A stretch of DNA of 64,000 nt from Hygrocybe punicea (lineage: Eukaryota > Basidiomycota > Agaricomycetes > Agaricales > Hygrophoraceae): positions 4,402,001-4,466,000 of the forward strand of contig OY744467.1 in assembly GCA_963556145.1 (NCBI GenBank), given 5' to 3'. This document shows, one piece after another, positions 47,147 to 62,000 of the stretch (position 1 is the stretch's first letter; each line of letters opens with the position of its first letter). The notes beneath the pieces were generated by a model, which had not been told where the DNA came from, did not search any database, and worked only from the letters and a program-made list of their open reading frames with translations. The position numbers and the translations under genes were made by a program.

Positions 47147-50100
47147 GATTGCCCAAGCCCTAAAGCCAAGTCAGTAAAGGAATTTGGCGCTCGCCAAGTA
47201 AGAAATCAAGGGAAACGCCTGGAGCCTGGGCGCCCTTTAGGATAGAGTTGATACAGCGTTAGTGGGACCCCTCTGTACGGAGGAACCAAGCCCTCGACGC
47301 CCGCAGAGAGATTATACAGAGCAACGACTTCACAGACAAGGTTGCCGACGTCGAACCAGATCTTTGCCTTACAAATCTCAGCTTAAGGTGGCACGTGACT
47401 CACAGGTTTCTAGATCTTGAACTGCATGATATGTGGTTAACGTTGATTTTATTCAATTCTGGTTTTCTCCAAGCCCGGGATTGCCACCGAACCCTTGACC
47501 GAGGAGCTCGAAGCTGTGGAATGCCGTGCAAGGCTGCAACTTGAAGTAGGGCCCGGAACAACAACCTCGCATGATAAATCAAGCTGATGACGGTATGTCA
47601 ATTGTTACGCATTTTGTGCCAGCAAAATGTACTCCTAAAAAATATTTAAAAAGTCGATTCTCCATCTGCCTGTACAGTGTCCAACGTAACTTTACTGGGC
47701 AAGATATTATTGTTATGCATGTTTTGTTTATCCGAGGTCAAAATTTTCCACTAACCATTGAAGTAGATCCTCTCTAACGATTGTCTCAAATGGAGTATGA
47801 TGTTCGTATTTCCCTGGCATTCCTGCCATGGAACTTCTTGCCAACGGGCGCGCATGTTATCACGCTTAACGGGAGTTCCCGTGAACTAGGAGATCGGATG
47901 TTTCCGACATAGGGCCAATCGGTCCTTCGGTTCCGTCCAACTTGAAATGTTACAACGGTGAGTGTCTTCAAGGCTTCGTTCCCCCAGCAGCGAGACTGAG
48001 TGTACTTAGGGACAGATTTTCAGGTATATCAATGTGTTGGGGTCAACTCTGATGGTACTGACCCGGTATACCTCCATTCAAGAAGCGACTTCCTGTATCC
48101 GGTCCGGCGCCTTCAATCTTTCCAGCGTAGCACTTGACCACATGGTTTTTATTGGATTTGCGGCAGTTTGCGGCAAGGTCTTCATACCCCCAAAGGCTGA
48201 GACGTAAACTTAAGCGATCGGCCTTATTAAACTATATTTCGTCCTTGTTTATGCTGAAGTGGACCCTAGACTCTAGTAAGGCCTGCTTGGGACTTTTTAC
48301 ACAATCGTGGTATGGGACTTGTATCATTCGTTTGCGGGGGAAATTGTTAATGATCAGCATTCTATAGCGAGTCATTCGCATCGATCCTAATGGGGAGTTG
48401 AAAAGTGAGTTTTAGCGCCGTTATGTGTTCAATATTGATTTCATCTCGGATGTTTAGTACCGCAGACCGCTTACATAAATGCCCACCCTGGCCTTCACCT
48501 TATTGGAAACACAATGTTGGCGATTGTCACTGTTTTAGTTCAACATCGAACGGTCAGTCTCTCCGATAATGGGTCTCAGACCATTGATCGAACAATTACA
48601 AGCCATTCACGATGCACCATTTCGGTTTGAGATAGTTCAACCTCGTGGTTTTGTCGTGGCATGACTGCGCGAACGGATGGTCATCTGAAGGTAGAAACAA
48701 CTTCCAAACAAATGGCATTTTGGACTTACTGAAACAGTTGGTTTCAATCTCCAGAAGCTAGATCTTCTTAGTCAGGATGTTGGTTGTTGCCACGGAGAAG
48801 GTACCCTTTTGCGTTCGGGCTTCTCTCCCCAACTGTGTTTGGTAACGTATCAAGACATGTCATGCTTGATCATCTTTATCAGGATATCCGACGAAGTTGT
48901 TATTCCACTGGATGAGTGTCAAATCCAGGTACGCGGACGTCTCCGCACAACCGAGACACCGAGCAAATTGGCGCGCCCAACCACTCGGTTTACCGTGTTT
49001 CCGGTCATAGTACAGATTCAACATGGCCACAGGTACCTTAGGGGTACCTGCGGGCAGCGGTCCCTGTGTATGGTGCTTCGCCATACCTGAGTGGGGTGGT
49101 TGTGAGGCGTTAGCGTATGCAGAATATATCCGATCACGTACGTTAGGCTTTCGGTATATTCCGAGGAAAGACTTACAGGAATCTTCGTAAGGAAAGGTAC
49201 AGTCCGCGTCATTGACTGCCTTAGAAGGAAATGTCGTCGATCAGTTTGAGGGAGCAGTTGCGTGTACGTAAGTTGGCAACTAAGGGATATTTTTTGTGTT
49301 GAATCATGATCGCAAAGTCGTTGTCCATTGATGATTGCTCGGTGACGATTGCTCAGTGACGATTGCTCAGTGACGATTGCACGCACGGATTCGGCCGAAC
49401 GACAGGCGGAACCCTGCGGAGGAGGAAGAAACATATCGTTACGCAACGCGGAGGACTGTCACTGTAACGGCAATGCAATAGTTACCCGAACCAGAGTCAA
49501 ATGCGCACGGAAGTTTCCGAGGTTCGCGGAGCCATTCAGACCAGATTGAAGAAGAAACGCGAGATCAGATGAAGAAAGTTAATTCCGCCGACAGGAGTGC
49601 CACAACGTACAGGGCAATGGATAGGGAGGAATTTGTGGAGTCGGTGGAGCAGTCGAACGGCGACGGTGTTCAAACCATTGGCTGCACCAACAGTATCTGT
49701 GCAAGTTGCCAGTGAGTCGCCCTTCGCAAGATTCCGCACATTGGAATCCAATCCAATCTTTGCCCTGTATGTAACATTATGCATCGTTGAGGTAAATTTG
49801 TACCGGTTTATGCATCGCGGTGTCTTATTCACTGTCTGGCCCTGGCGACAACCCACCGCAGAGCAGAGGATATTCTAAGCCTCGGTCCTCGGGCACCCCA
49901 AATTTTTGAATATTACCCCGGACTGAAACAGCAGCGACGGTAGTGACTAGTTGCCCAATCCGCCATATTTCTGTCTAAACTGGAGTCAGAATGTTGGGAG
50001 TGAGTGACTGTGAGTCAAACCATTTCAGTCGTCAGGGTTCAAATCTATCCAGTGTCCTCGAGGTCTGATATCCAGAAAACTGGCCCTGTCCCATTCGAGG

Positions 50101-50301
50101 CTGTCGACCCATCAAGACGGCTGGCTTTGTTCCTTCAGAAGCTCAATTTCATGATGACCTCGGCAACGGCCGAACGCCGATCAGAATTTGGTACTAGTAT
50201 GAACGTTGACAACCCCTCCCAACTCTCGAGGCCAGTTCCATTCCCCACTCTCCTCTGGCGCTCAGTGTCCCTTATTTTGTCCCCGTATTTGCGAGCCCAA
50301 C
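47147..50301. other. Long region without a recognisable gene
   Basis: Frames here are short and broken. A stretch at about 47790-48660 reads like an eroded gene (pieces such as VYQCVGVNSDGTDPVYLHSRSDFLY, with stops between) but matches nothing I can name. A 14-bp tandem repeat (GACGATTGCTCAGT, about 3.6 copies) lies at 49330-49380. The right end should hold the promoter of the CSL gene. Confidence 0.4.
49330..49380. repeat. Tandem repeat, 14-bp unit
   Basis: GATGATTGCTCGGT is followed by two exact copies of GACGATTGCTCAGT and a partial copy. There are no spacers, so it is not a CRISPR array. Confidence 0.85.
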
Positions 50302-53300
50302 ATGTCCATCGACTTCAATCCACCCATCCCCAATGCTGCGCACCCGCTCTACGCCCAGGCTGAGCTTGACCAAGCCTTCAACAACTTACACAATGGTACT
50401 GCGGCGGCTCTTCTCCTCTTGGTGAAAGTATGGGTACAATCTCACGAATTTTACCATACAGAAGGACTTGCCGTTCCAGAACAAACTCATTACGAATTTC
50501 TTTCGACTTCTCCCTCTGGCAACTCCTTTGCGTCCCAGCGCTACCGCACCAACGCGTCTTCCTCGTCTTCTATCGCTCCCAACTACAGTATAAACGGAGA
50601 ATCTATTTATCCGAACCCTTTTGTTGATACGGTGCATTCGTTCGGTGGCGCCAACAGAAATAACTCCTACGACATGATGGGCATGCCATCATCGTCTTAC
50701 AGCAGCGGAAAAGTGTCACCCCTTACTCCAAGCGATACAGCGGGCCCTCTACCGCCCGTCTCTACCTTCTCTCCTTCAGTTGGAATCAATGGCGCTCACA
50801 AAGAGTATCCTCACCCCGGCTATCATGACATGATGCCCGACCGCCGCTTATCAGGCGTAAACACTAATGGCTATCAGTCTGACTATCAAGAAGAATATTC
50901 TATCAATAGTGGCTTACCCTTTCAAACTTCCCATCTTCACCATTTTCAAGAACGCGTCGGAAGATTTCAACAGGATGATAGGTTCCCACATGTCGCTGGC
51001 CCACCTTCCATCGTTCCCTCCCATTCTCACCACATTCATGGCCATGACTTGCTCCGCGGAGTAGCCCCTCATGCTACCCACACTTTCCGGTCTGACGCCG
51101 GCCTCCATACATACGAGGATGTGCCTCATTACTTAGGACAACACCACCATCACGGAGAGATGCCTCTGCGAATGCCCACTGTGGATGAGACCCTGGCTAG
51201 GATGAAATTACAGAATCACTCTATCATGGGCTCTTCCAGTGATTTGCAAACATTCATTAGGTTCATCCAACTGCTTTTATCATTTTCGAAAGCCTTTGTC
51301 TGAGAACCGTTTTTTAGACCGTACCTAGATCAGTACGTCCGTACTCCAAATCGTTTGGCTTTTGGCGAGCGGTCCGTCATCGTGATGTCCAGCAAGGTTG
51401 CCCAGAAATCCTATGGCACAGAAAAACGGTCAGTCACGCGGATTGGTACCAGCTCGCCCTTCACTCAATTGGCTGTGTTCCACTCGCAAGGTTTCTATGT
51501 CCGCCACCCACGGCCATAATGATAGGCAATTCTTGGTGGACCGACGTCGTGCGCCGAGGTGAAGACCTGAAACTTTCTCCTCCACGAGTGGTAATTTCCA
51601 TCTCGGGTGAACCACCTCCTCAAGAAGGCACCATAGAGTGGACCGGATCGTCTGGCAAGGCGTTCGACGTAAATGATCCACCCACGGGCACAACTTTCAT
51701 AGGTCGTTGCGTTGGAAAACAGCTCTTCATATCTGATGTTGATGAGAAGAAGAAAAAGGTGGAGGCCCTGGTAAAGATCTCCGCGCAAGCCTACGGCGAC
51801 GAACCGGAAAAGGTCATTGGTACCTTCTCAAGTCGCCCGATCAAAGTCATAAGCAAGCCTAGCAAGAAGAGGCAAAGTGCCAAGAATCTTGAACGTTGGT
51901 CGCATTTTATCTCCGACCTGCTTTGGTGACAAATTGAAATATATCATAGTTTGCATCAATCATGGTTCCACGATCTCGTTATTTCACCGTTTGCGATCCC
52001 AAACGGTCTCCACCAAATATCTCTGCGTATCTGGTTCCGGGTCGTCGTTCAAAGGCTCAGATGGAGCTCCACTTATGGGGCTTGATCAGCGGTCACGGTC
52101 TAGCACGCCCTCCTTCATTGCCCGTACGGCGAGTTGGGGTGAGTTCACTCATTTATACCAGCTTGAAGTTTTCCTCAGTTGCGCCTTAGATCCATTTGTC
52201 ATGTATATTGTTGATGTGAATAAACCTGCTGGAGGGACTGACGCTCCGCCGCCGCCTCCCCCCCATGCAGATTACCCCTCTCCTCCTCCTAATGCCATTC
52301 CCTTCACCAATAATGGAACACCGATATATTACAACCAGACGGTGGTATTGCAATGTTTCACCTCTGGGGTCGTCAGTCCTGTCTTGATCATTCGCAAAGT
52401 TGACCACCAGACAACAGTTGTTGGTGGCGGCCTTCAGGAGGGTGCCAAAGGGGTAGCGGACCTTCATTGCGCACCCGGCGAAGTGTGTGGGGACCCCGTG
52501 TCCCAACTTCACAAAATCGCCTTCGAGGTGTTTGATGGTTCCAAGGGCATGCCAGAACCTGGGACCCCAGGGCTGACTGGTGCTTTCTTGTCTTGCATGG
52601 GCGAGAAAGTCAATACTTATCGGCCCGTCGACGGGCGGCAATGGAACAACTCCCACAACATGGGGTCAAATTCTCCTCTCTTGCCTAGCTCACCCAATAC
52701 CCCTTCTTCGTCCGTCGGGAACGAATATTACGGTCAGACCCCTGAAAGTGCTCCCTCTTCGCCAACGGGCACATCTGATTTTCTCTCCAATGATGGTGGT
52801 CGGGTCAAAAAACCCAAGCGGGCCTCCTCGAGCGCGGGCGGGATTACTAAGAATGTCGGGCCCAAGGGCCGGCGCCGACCCAATTCGGCAGGTTCAGCTT
52901 CTGCGTCCAGCCGACGTGGTTCGTCGGGTGACTATGGTGCCTCCTCGGGTGCCTTGTGGCAAGTTGATATCGGGGAAGCGAGCGTTTGGACTATCGTGGG
53001 CACAGGTAGATATCCATCTTGCTGTTTGATCATGCATATTAATCCAATCATCATTTCGATTAGATCAAGTCCGTTACAATTTTTACGTGCCCCCAGTGCT
53101 GTTCGACAATCAAAATGCGCCGCAGACCGGTTCCTTCCCGATCCCCTCTACGCCTGTGACGCCGTTCCCAGGTGTTGTCAAGTACCTTCCTCCAGATCGC
53201 GCTGCGGAAGTCCCCAAATGTAACAGTGCAGCTTCGCGAGCACTGATGGCTAAACCACACCCACAAACGGGCAAGATGTTGACCATTTACGGGGAAAACT

Positions 53301-53479
53301 TCTCCAGGACTGAACCTATTAATATTTTCTTTGGCTATGATCCTTCTCCACACGTAGAGGTGCGATGTACTGAGGTGATGGGTTGCGTACCACCCGAGAC
53401 ACAGAGCACGAAGCGCCGCCCAATTATTCTCGTCCGAGCAGATGGTGTTGTGTTTCCTTCCAACACTTTGTATCCTTAG
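50302..53479 (+). CDS. CSL-family transcription factor (CBF1/Su(H)/Lag-1)
   Basis: This is a DNA-binding factor related to metazoan RBP-J and fission yeast Cbf11/Cbf12; fungi have these without Notch. A long disordered N-terminus starts MSIDFNPPIPN and is Ser/Pro/His-rich. The LAG1 DNA-binding Rel-like domain includes VMSSKVAQKSYGTEKRFLCPPP and MIGNSWW (about 51340-51560). The beta-trefoil has ALVKISAQAYG, HGSTISLFHRLRSQTVSTKYL and DPFVMYIVD (about 51770-52240). A Gly/Ser/Lys-rich insert (about 52660-52960) splits it before GALWQVDIGEASVWTIVGT. The C-terminal IPT-like part has PHPQTGKMLTIYGENF, and the stop is at 53477-53479. Introns are short; one follows codon KR (from 51430). An upstream in-frame ATG at 50206 is possible. 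Confidence 0.9.
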
Positions 53480-53725
53480 TGTTTTCGTTGTGATCTGATA
53501 TTGTTTTCGATAATTCGCTAATTCGCGATTGTTTTTTGTTTTTGTTTTTGCTTTGCAGCCAATAGAAACTGCCATCTCGCGTGAGGTAGAGCTAATCGGA
53601 TTCCTGTGTTTCTTATTTGACTTTCCCCATATGCAGACTTATCCATATGCAGACATTGACATTTGCCATGTCACGTGATTTAGAATTCATAGGGCCGTCC
53701 CAGTCTGCTGTTTTCCTTCAGAAAC

Positions 53726-54390
53726 ATGAAATTTAGCAGCCGGTTCATTGAGTTCACCTCCAGACCGTCTCTCTCATCTCTCTCGCACCTTATCTGGCAG
53801 TCTTACCTCGAATATCTCTGGTTCTATGAGCCTGGGTCTTGGGTTGCTAGAATCGCGTATACCTTTCGCGTTCTGGCGTTTGTGTTTATCGTGCCTATGG
53901 TCTTCATCACCTTGCTGGTATGTACTTCTCAGTGACCTTCTTCCTTCCGGTTTAGTACCGGTCGCAGACACAGAAAATTTCTCAACTTTTGTCTTTTTAG
54001 GATGTCACCTCCTATGTCATTGCCCGGACGCTTGGCATTGTGGACGACGTAAAAGCATCCACGAGTGATAAGAAGACGATTCACAACCAAGAGGACATAC
54101 CCTCCATAGTTCTGTCAGATATGACCGCAGATTCCACCCCTCTCTCCGACTTCGGCGCCTCCTCTTCCTCCAGCCTGCAACTACCCAGCGAGACACGCCG
54201 GTGCGAGCAACAGGAAATAGCTCATCCAGTACCCCGCCACCCACCACCACAAGCTTACTTTGCTTCCGAGGACATGCAACTGAAGTTATCCGGAGAGGGA
54301 TTATTCTCACCAGCAGCCTCTCAACCCCCTTCACCTAAACTTACCAGACGTCAGCTTGTGCATCAGGATCGCGGGACGGATGAAGAATGA
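53726..54390 (+). CDS. Small membrane protein of unknown function
   Basis: Exons are 53726-53917 and 54001-54390, giving LLDVTSYVIARTLGI at the splice. One strong hydrophobic segment lies near residues 45-64 (YTFRVLAFVFIVPMVFITLL). The C-terminal ~110 residues are Ser/Pro/Gln-rich and probably cytosolic and disordered. I do not recognise the family. The clean intron and preserved frame support a real gene. It converges on ESA1, with about 100 bp between stops. Confidence 0.68.
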
Positions 54391-54491
54391 GTTGGAGAGG
54401 GAAAGAAAGTTCCTTGCACGAGGATGATGAATAAGGGAAACACGACTGTACAGAATTACAAACAACCAAAATAATTTGTGTAATACACGCA

Positions 54492-56323
<1,832 letters not shown>

Positions 56324-56455
56324 AACCGACTTACAACGACGGAAATTCGCCGCAGTCGTCCCAGTTTTCGAGCAGCTTGGGAGCGCAATGCAACCAGAGC
56401 CATTTTCGAGTCAATTTTCGAATTTGCTTACATAATAAGTAACTTATCATTAGCA

Positions 56456-56456
<1 letters not shown>

Positions 56457-56491
<35 letters not shown>
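56457..56491. repeat. ATT microsatellite
   Basis: About 11-12 ATT units lie in the 241-bp divergent promoter region between ESA1 and CCT6. Confidence 0.9.
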
Positions 56492-56493
<2 letters not shown>

Positions 56494-56564
56494 ATGGCCT
56501 TATATAGTCATAGCCAAGCGATAAGGTGCTTATATGGATAAGCAAAGCGCGGCTGACCTTCAGG

Positions 56565-58659
56565 ATGTCGACCAGTATTGAACTCATCAACCCGAAGGCG
56601 GAGAGTGTTCGGAGAGCAGCTGCCCTGCAGGTAGGAACTTTTTTCCTGCATTCAACTTTTAATGGAGTCCGTGAACCTCAGGTCAACACGAATGGCGCGA
56701 TGGGACTTGCAAATGTAGTCAAGGGCAATCTAGGTAATGAACGTGTTTTCAACCCTCTATATTCCCTTATGTCGTTGGATAGGCCCAAGGGGGACCCTCA
56801 AGATGCTGGTGGATGGCTCTGGACAGATAAAAATGACCAAGGATGGAAAGGTGTTGCTATCTGAAATGCAGATTCAAAACCCAACAGCGGCTATGATTGC
56901 TCGAACAGCAGTGGCGCAAGATGATCAAGTTGGAGATGGTACCACATCTGTAGTGTTACTGGTCGGAGAGCTTCTGAAACAAGCCGATCGATATATCTCG
57001 GAAGGCGTTCATCCGACTGTTATTGCGGAGGGGTTTGATGTAGCGAAAAAAGAAGCCTTGCTCGTAGGTTTCATTGACTTTGTAGTGTTAGCTGATCTTG
57101 ACTCGTTGGTTTGCAAGTTCTTGGACCAGTTCAAACAACCGTCACAATTAGACCGGGCAACGCTGATCAATGTAGCACATACATCACTCGCCACAAAACT
57201 GAGTCCTGCGCTTGCAAAGCAACTAGCTGCTGATGTTGTGGACGCAGTCCTAACGATTCGTCCCTCCGCGCCACCCAAAGGTGTGCACCACATGTTGGAC
57301 AATTCATATTCCTGCTCTCTGATGTCAGGTATTAGAAACACCAGATCAATATCGGGACCCAATCGACTTGCACATGGTGGAAATCATGAAAATGCAGCAT
57401 CGCACCACATCTGAGACGCAATTAGTTCGTGGCCTTGTTTTGGATCATGGGGCGAGACACCCAGACATGCCGAAGCGTGTTGAAAACGCGTATATCTTGA
57501 CGCTGAACGTTAGTTTGGAGTATGAGAAAACGTGAGCAAAATGGATCTTGTTTTATTTCTTCTTGGGCTTACTTTATCATTTCAAAAGTGAGGTGAATGC
57601 AGGGTTCTTTTACTCATCCTCGGAACAGCGCGAAAAACTCGTGGAGTCTGAGCGACGATTCACCGACGCCAAGGTCAAGAAGATCATAGAACTGAAAAAT
57701 CTTGTTTGTGATCAGGCCGTGGACGGAAAAGAAAAGAAGAAGAATTTTGTCATCATGAATCAGAAAGGCATCGATCCTCTCAGTCTGGATATGCTTGCCA
57801 AAAACGGTATACTTGCGCTGCGACGGGCGAAAAGGAGGAACATGGAGAGGTACATTTGGTTTAATTACCGTTATAGCGAAGCTGAGCACCCTTAAGGCTG
57901 CAACTTATCTGCGGAGGCGTGGCACAAAATTCCGTCGATGATCTCACTCCAGATGTTCTTGGTTGGGCTGGTCTCGTCTATGAACATACACTAGGGGAGG
58001 AAAAGTTCACATTTTTGGAGGAGGTTAAAGATCCAAAGAGTGTAACGTTACTCATCAAGGGTCCAAATGCTCACACTATTCAACAAATCCAAGATGCATT
58101 ACGGGATGGTTTACGCGCCGTCAAGAACGCCATAGAGGATGGCACGCTAGTCCCAGGTGCAGGCGCATTTGAGGTTGCGTGCTCAGCACACCTTGGTGGA
58201 CCTGTCAAAAAGAATGCCAAAGGTCGAGTAAAAATGGGTGTCCAGGCTTTTGCAGACGCGCTACTGATAATCCCGAAAACTCTTGCGCAAAATGGTGGCT
58301 TCGACGTCCAGGAGGTGGTTGTAGCATTGCAAGTTCGTGCAGTCTCTTGAACTGCTGCTCTTGTGATGTTGCCGAGATTGACTTGGTCTGCAACTAATCC
58401 AGGATGAGCAAGCTGAAGGCAATACGGTCGGCATCGATCTACAGTCAGGGGAACCGTTTGATCCAACCGTGGAAGGAATTTGGGACAACTACCGCGTCAA
58501 GAGGCAAATGCTTCACTCATCGTAAGGTGTTTGTCTTAACTAATTTCATGCTACTCACTTTTACCACTATTCAGGTCCGTCATCGCCGTCAACCTACTCT
58601 CTACAGATGAGATTTTGCGAGCTGGCCGAAGTTCCTTGAAGCCGGACGGCCAGCAATAA
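56565..58659 (+). CDS. CCT6: T-complex protein 1 subunit zeta (CCT6)
   Basis: CCT6 is one of eight subunits of the cytosolic chaperonin TRiC/CCT, which folds actin and tubulin. It starts [20 protein letters not shown] and has [22 protein letters not shown] and [20 protein letters not shown] (the ATP-binding GDGTT). Other zeta-like blocks are [53 protein letters not shown] and [16 protein letters not shown]. It ends in SSLKPDGQQ at 58659. Short introns interrupt it, including early ones around 56630-56690, 56735-56782 and 57065-57115. No catalytic motif is lost. It converges on SET9. Confidence 0.92.
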
Positions 58660-59056
58660 TCTGTTCTCGTTGGGTTAGATGCTGAATGTATGGTCTTGGC
58701 ATTGTACACGAATTCAACTCCTCCGCAAATGTGCGAGCTAAGTCTATCAGGGTGTCGTGGCTTATCCTACGGCAACTAGGTAAAAATGTAGTTCATCCTC
58801 GACTGTCAAGGACAAAGTTCGAACATTTTAAGCATTTTAAGCTGTAACATAGCTACCACTCTGTTTATGAACATTGTCTTCGTTCCCAACCATGTCAAAT
58901 CGGGTGGGCAAGCTGGTTCAACGACAATATTAATGATACTATATGTATAACTTACGGCAAGTGTCTGATTGTGCGATAATAACGATGGTCCAGCAATTTT
59001 AAAGAAATAAAAGTTAAAAAGACGTCTTTACTGGTCGTCGATCGTACCATCGCCGA

Positions 59057-62000
59057 CTATCCCGTATCTGACCATGATGTATCCGAGTATGTATCCCAGC
59101 CGGCATTGATGAAACTTGGGGGCGAGCTCGCGACGTCCCCCACGAATGATGAAGATTTGTGAATGACAGATTCGGCCGAAAAAGGAGTTCTGTCCTGAAC
59201 TGCATCTCGTTGCGATGTTGACATAGAATCGATCTCCGCCAGACGTTCCCCGATTCGCTCGTTGCCCGAAATAGTATCGGAATCGAGTGCGATTATCCCT
59301 ACACCGAAGGATGCCCGCCGCTGAAGAACAAATTTGGAAGGATCAGGGGACCCTGGTATGATGACATCCTAGAAATTTAAGGGATTAAAGACCGACCTAT
59401 CTTATCTAAGGAAAGAAGTTCGCACCTCCTCGCCCGATGATGAGGAATCATAATCTCTTGCCCACGGAATGACCTCGTTCATTGTGAAGTCAGAGAATCT
59501 CCTAGATCCGAGCGAGTCCGCCTCAAAGGTCGTTGGCAGATCGAGGTCTGTGGCAATCCCAGAATCGAGCAACGAATTTCGGGCCTTGTGACGCGTGGAA
59601 GATTTTTCGTCAGGAGAAGTGGACATTGACGCCCATCGACGTCTAGCGAAGTTAAAGGGAGAAGGTTTGAGGGTCAGCGCGCCAACAGGGTGGGGAATTT
59701 TGGGATTGGTCGATTGGTCGTCATTGTCGGTATCATAGGGTCGCTTTAAAGACCCGCCCTTGCTAGATCCATAACCAGGAACTTTAGAAACCATGGCTGA
59801 AGGTGAGAGATCCTCCGGTGTCACAGGAAGATCAGTCTCCTCTCCTGAGGTCGTCGCTAGATCGATCGTCCGCTCCAACTCCGTGCGAGTGATGTGGGGT
59901 TCTGACGGATTTGCCAGAGATATCCACGTTCGCCGAGCAAAACTCATGGGATTGGGTGACCGAAAGAGGCCCATACCCTTGAATCCATACGCCGACCCTC
60001 CTACCGCAGAGGGAAGATCATTCGCCAACGTCAATTCCTTTTCGACAGGATGGCGAGCCTTGTTGCTAGCACGATCTTGCTCCTCCAAATCAAAAATGCT
60101 TCTTTTTCGATGGGGTGAAATGGACTTCCGGGAGTCACAATCACGATCCTCCGTCTTGCGCTCCAACCACGATTTGACCTTCCCCCTTTCTATTGCTCTC
60201 TGCGCTCGTGAAAGCATTGCGTTTCCAGACCTTTGTGTGAACCTCTTCCTTGTGAATCTCCCGTTTGAACTGCCTTTTTTGCCAAACCGTCCATTGGAGT
60301 CTCTTGGCTGGTTTTGTACCGCCAAAGACTTCCGTTTCATGAGAACCTTGTCACTTTGGACCTCAGTTTTAACTTCTTGCGGCCGTGGGGATGACAAACG
60401 AGGCCTACCCCTCTTACGTTTCGGCGGCTCGTCTTCCTCCGCCCTGGTGCTTGAAAGACTCGGTCGTCCAGGCCGTCCATTACCAAAGAGCGTTTGCTTA
60501 GCCTTGGTGGACATCTCGACCACAGGTCCCGGTTCCGTTTTACGCCTCTTTGTGGGTCGTTCTTCGCGAGTGTCCTGACTCCCAGACGTTGAGGCAGCAT
60601 CCACTAATTTTCTGTCCAAGGTAGGCAACCCTTTGTCTGTTACCCGTTTTGTCAGTACATCAACAGGCGTACTTTCTTCTCGAGGGGTGGGCAGAAAAGC
60701 AGCGCCATGTCCGGGAATGCGCGACGGCCAAGGTTGAGCATAAATGGCAAAATGACGTATACATCTACCCCCCCCCCCAAAAAAAAAAAAAAGACGTGCG
60801 GATCAGATACGAAAGCCACTACAGAACGCTGAGGGAGCTGACCTGGGGCAATCCTGTCGTTTACGTTTCTTGCCTTTCCGTGGGGAACTCTCAATTCCGA
60901 GTCCCCATACTACCTGCGAGTCCACGGATATCACGGGTAAGATACTCGAACATGTCATACACGTGGGCAGCGGTTTTCCATCGGAGCCTTTGGGGATTTC
61001 TGGTTTGGTCGGGAGTGTCTTTGCCACATCAGTAGAGTTTGGAAGTGAGGACGGTCGTGCGCGCAAAACCCTTGCTTCCGGCTCCTCTTTCTTGACCACC
61101 TTTTCTTTGTCCTTTGAGGGTGTGGTCATGGGCGTATATGACTTCCCTTTGCATTTGGGCCGGATTTTCGTGGAGGTAGCCGATGACGCCGAAGAGCGCG
61201 TTAGCATTTTGGAACTAGACGTGCCAACCTGCGAGGCCGTATCCTCCGTGAGAGGCGGGGTCACGAACTTTTGGGAGCATGCAGCTGAACCATGATTAGT
61301 ACTCTGCGCGGCAGCCTGTGCCTTTTGCCGGCGAGTGGCTATGATGGATCTGAACGGGGTAGAAGGTGTACTTCTTGATGCAGTCGGTTGGTCACCGAGG
61401 GATGATAATGAAGTGAGTGAAGATACAGACGACGGTGGAGCAGCCTCGGGATCTGGGGTCATCAAACCAGCAGCGAGCGAGGTACCTGCATAAAGATTAG
61501 ATGACGATCTGGTGGAGGACAACGAAGTCAGTTCCGATGATGTTTCTGATTCGACCTCCAGTTCGATCTCCCCGTCCATCGGTATGTCTTTGGCACCAGC
61601 GAGAGGCATATTCGTCTCGTCATCGTCGCTCTCATCACTCTCATCGTCCTGCTCCTGCAGAATGGCATACACCCCCCTTCGGGTTCTCCGTTCATTGACG
61701 TTAAGGGCTGTTTTTTTTTTGTGTTCCTCCTGTTCGCCCTCCAATCCGGAATCCGTTGAATCAGTGCCGGAATTGGAGTCTGATTCCGATTCCGAGTACG
61801 AATGGATCTCACTATCAGAGTGGTCTGGTGCGTAACCGCCCTTGCCACTCTTCTCGCAAGTTTCACAAAGACAGTGTCGGTTTTTCCGGCCAACTAAATA
61901 GAAAAAAAGAAGATTGGTGTAAGATGAAGCAACCAAAGTCTAAAGGACTCACAATAGCCATCTCCATAGTGGGCTGTGATTTCTTCGCCGATAGCTATGG

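Noticed and set aside
49330..49380. Short regular repeats, considered as a CRISPR array
   Set aside because: Head-to-tail 14-bp units without spacers, in a fungal genome.
59793..60578. 261-residue plus-strand frame opposite SET9
   Set aside because: It lies entirely opposite a well-supported SET9 exon and has no domain.
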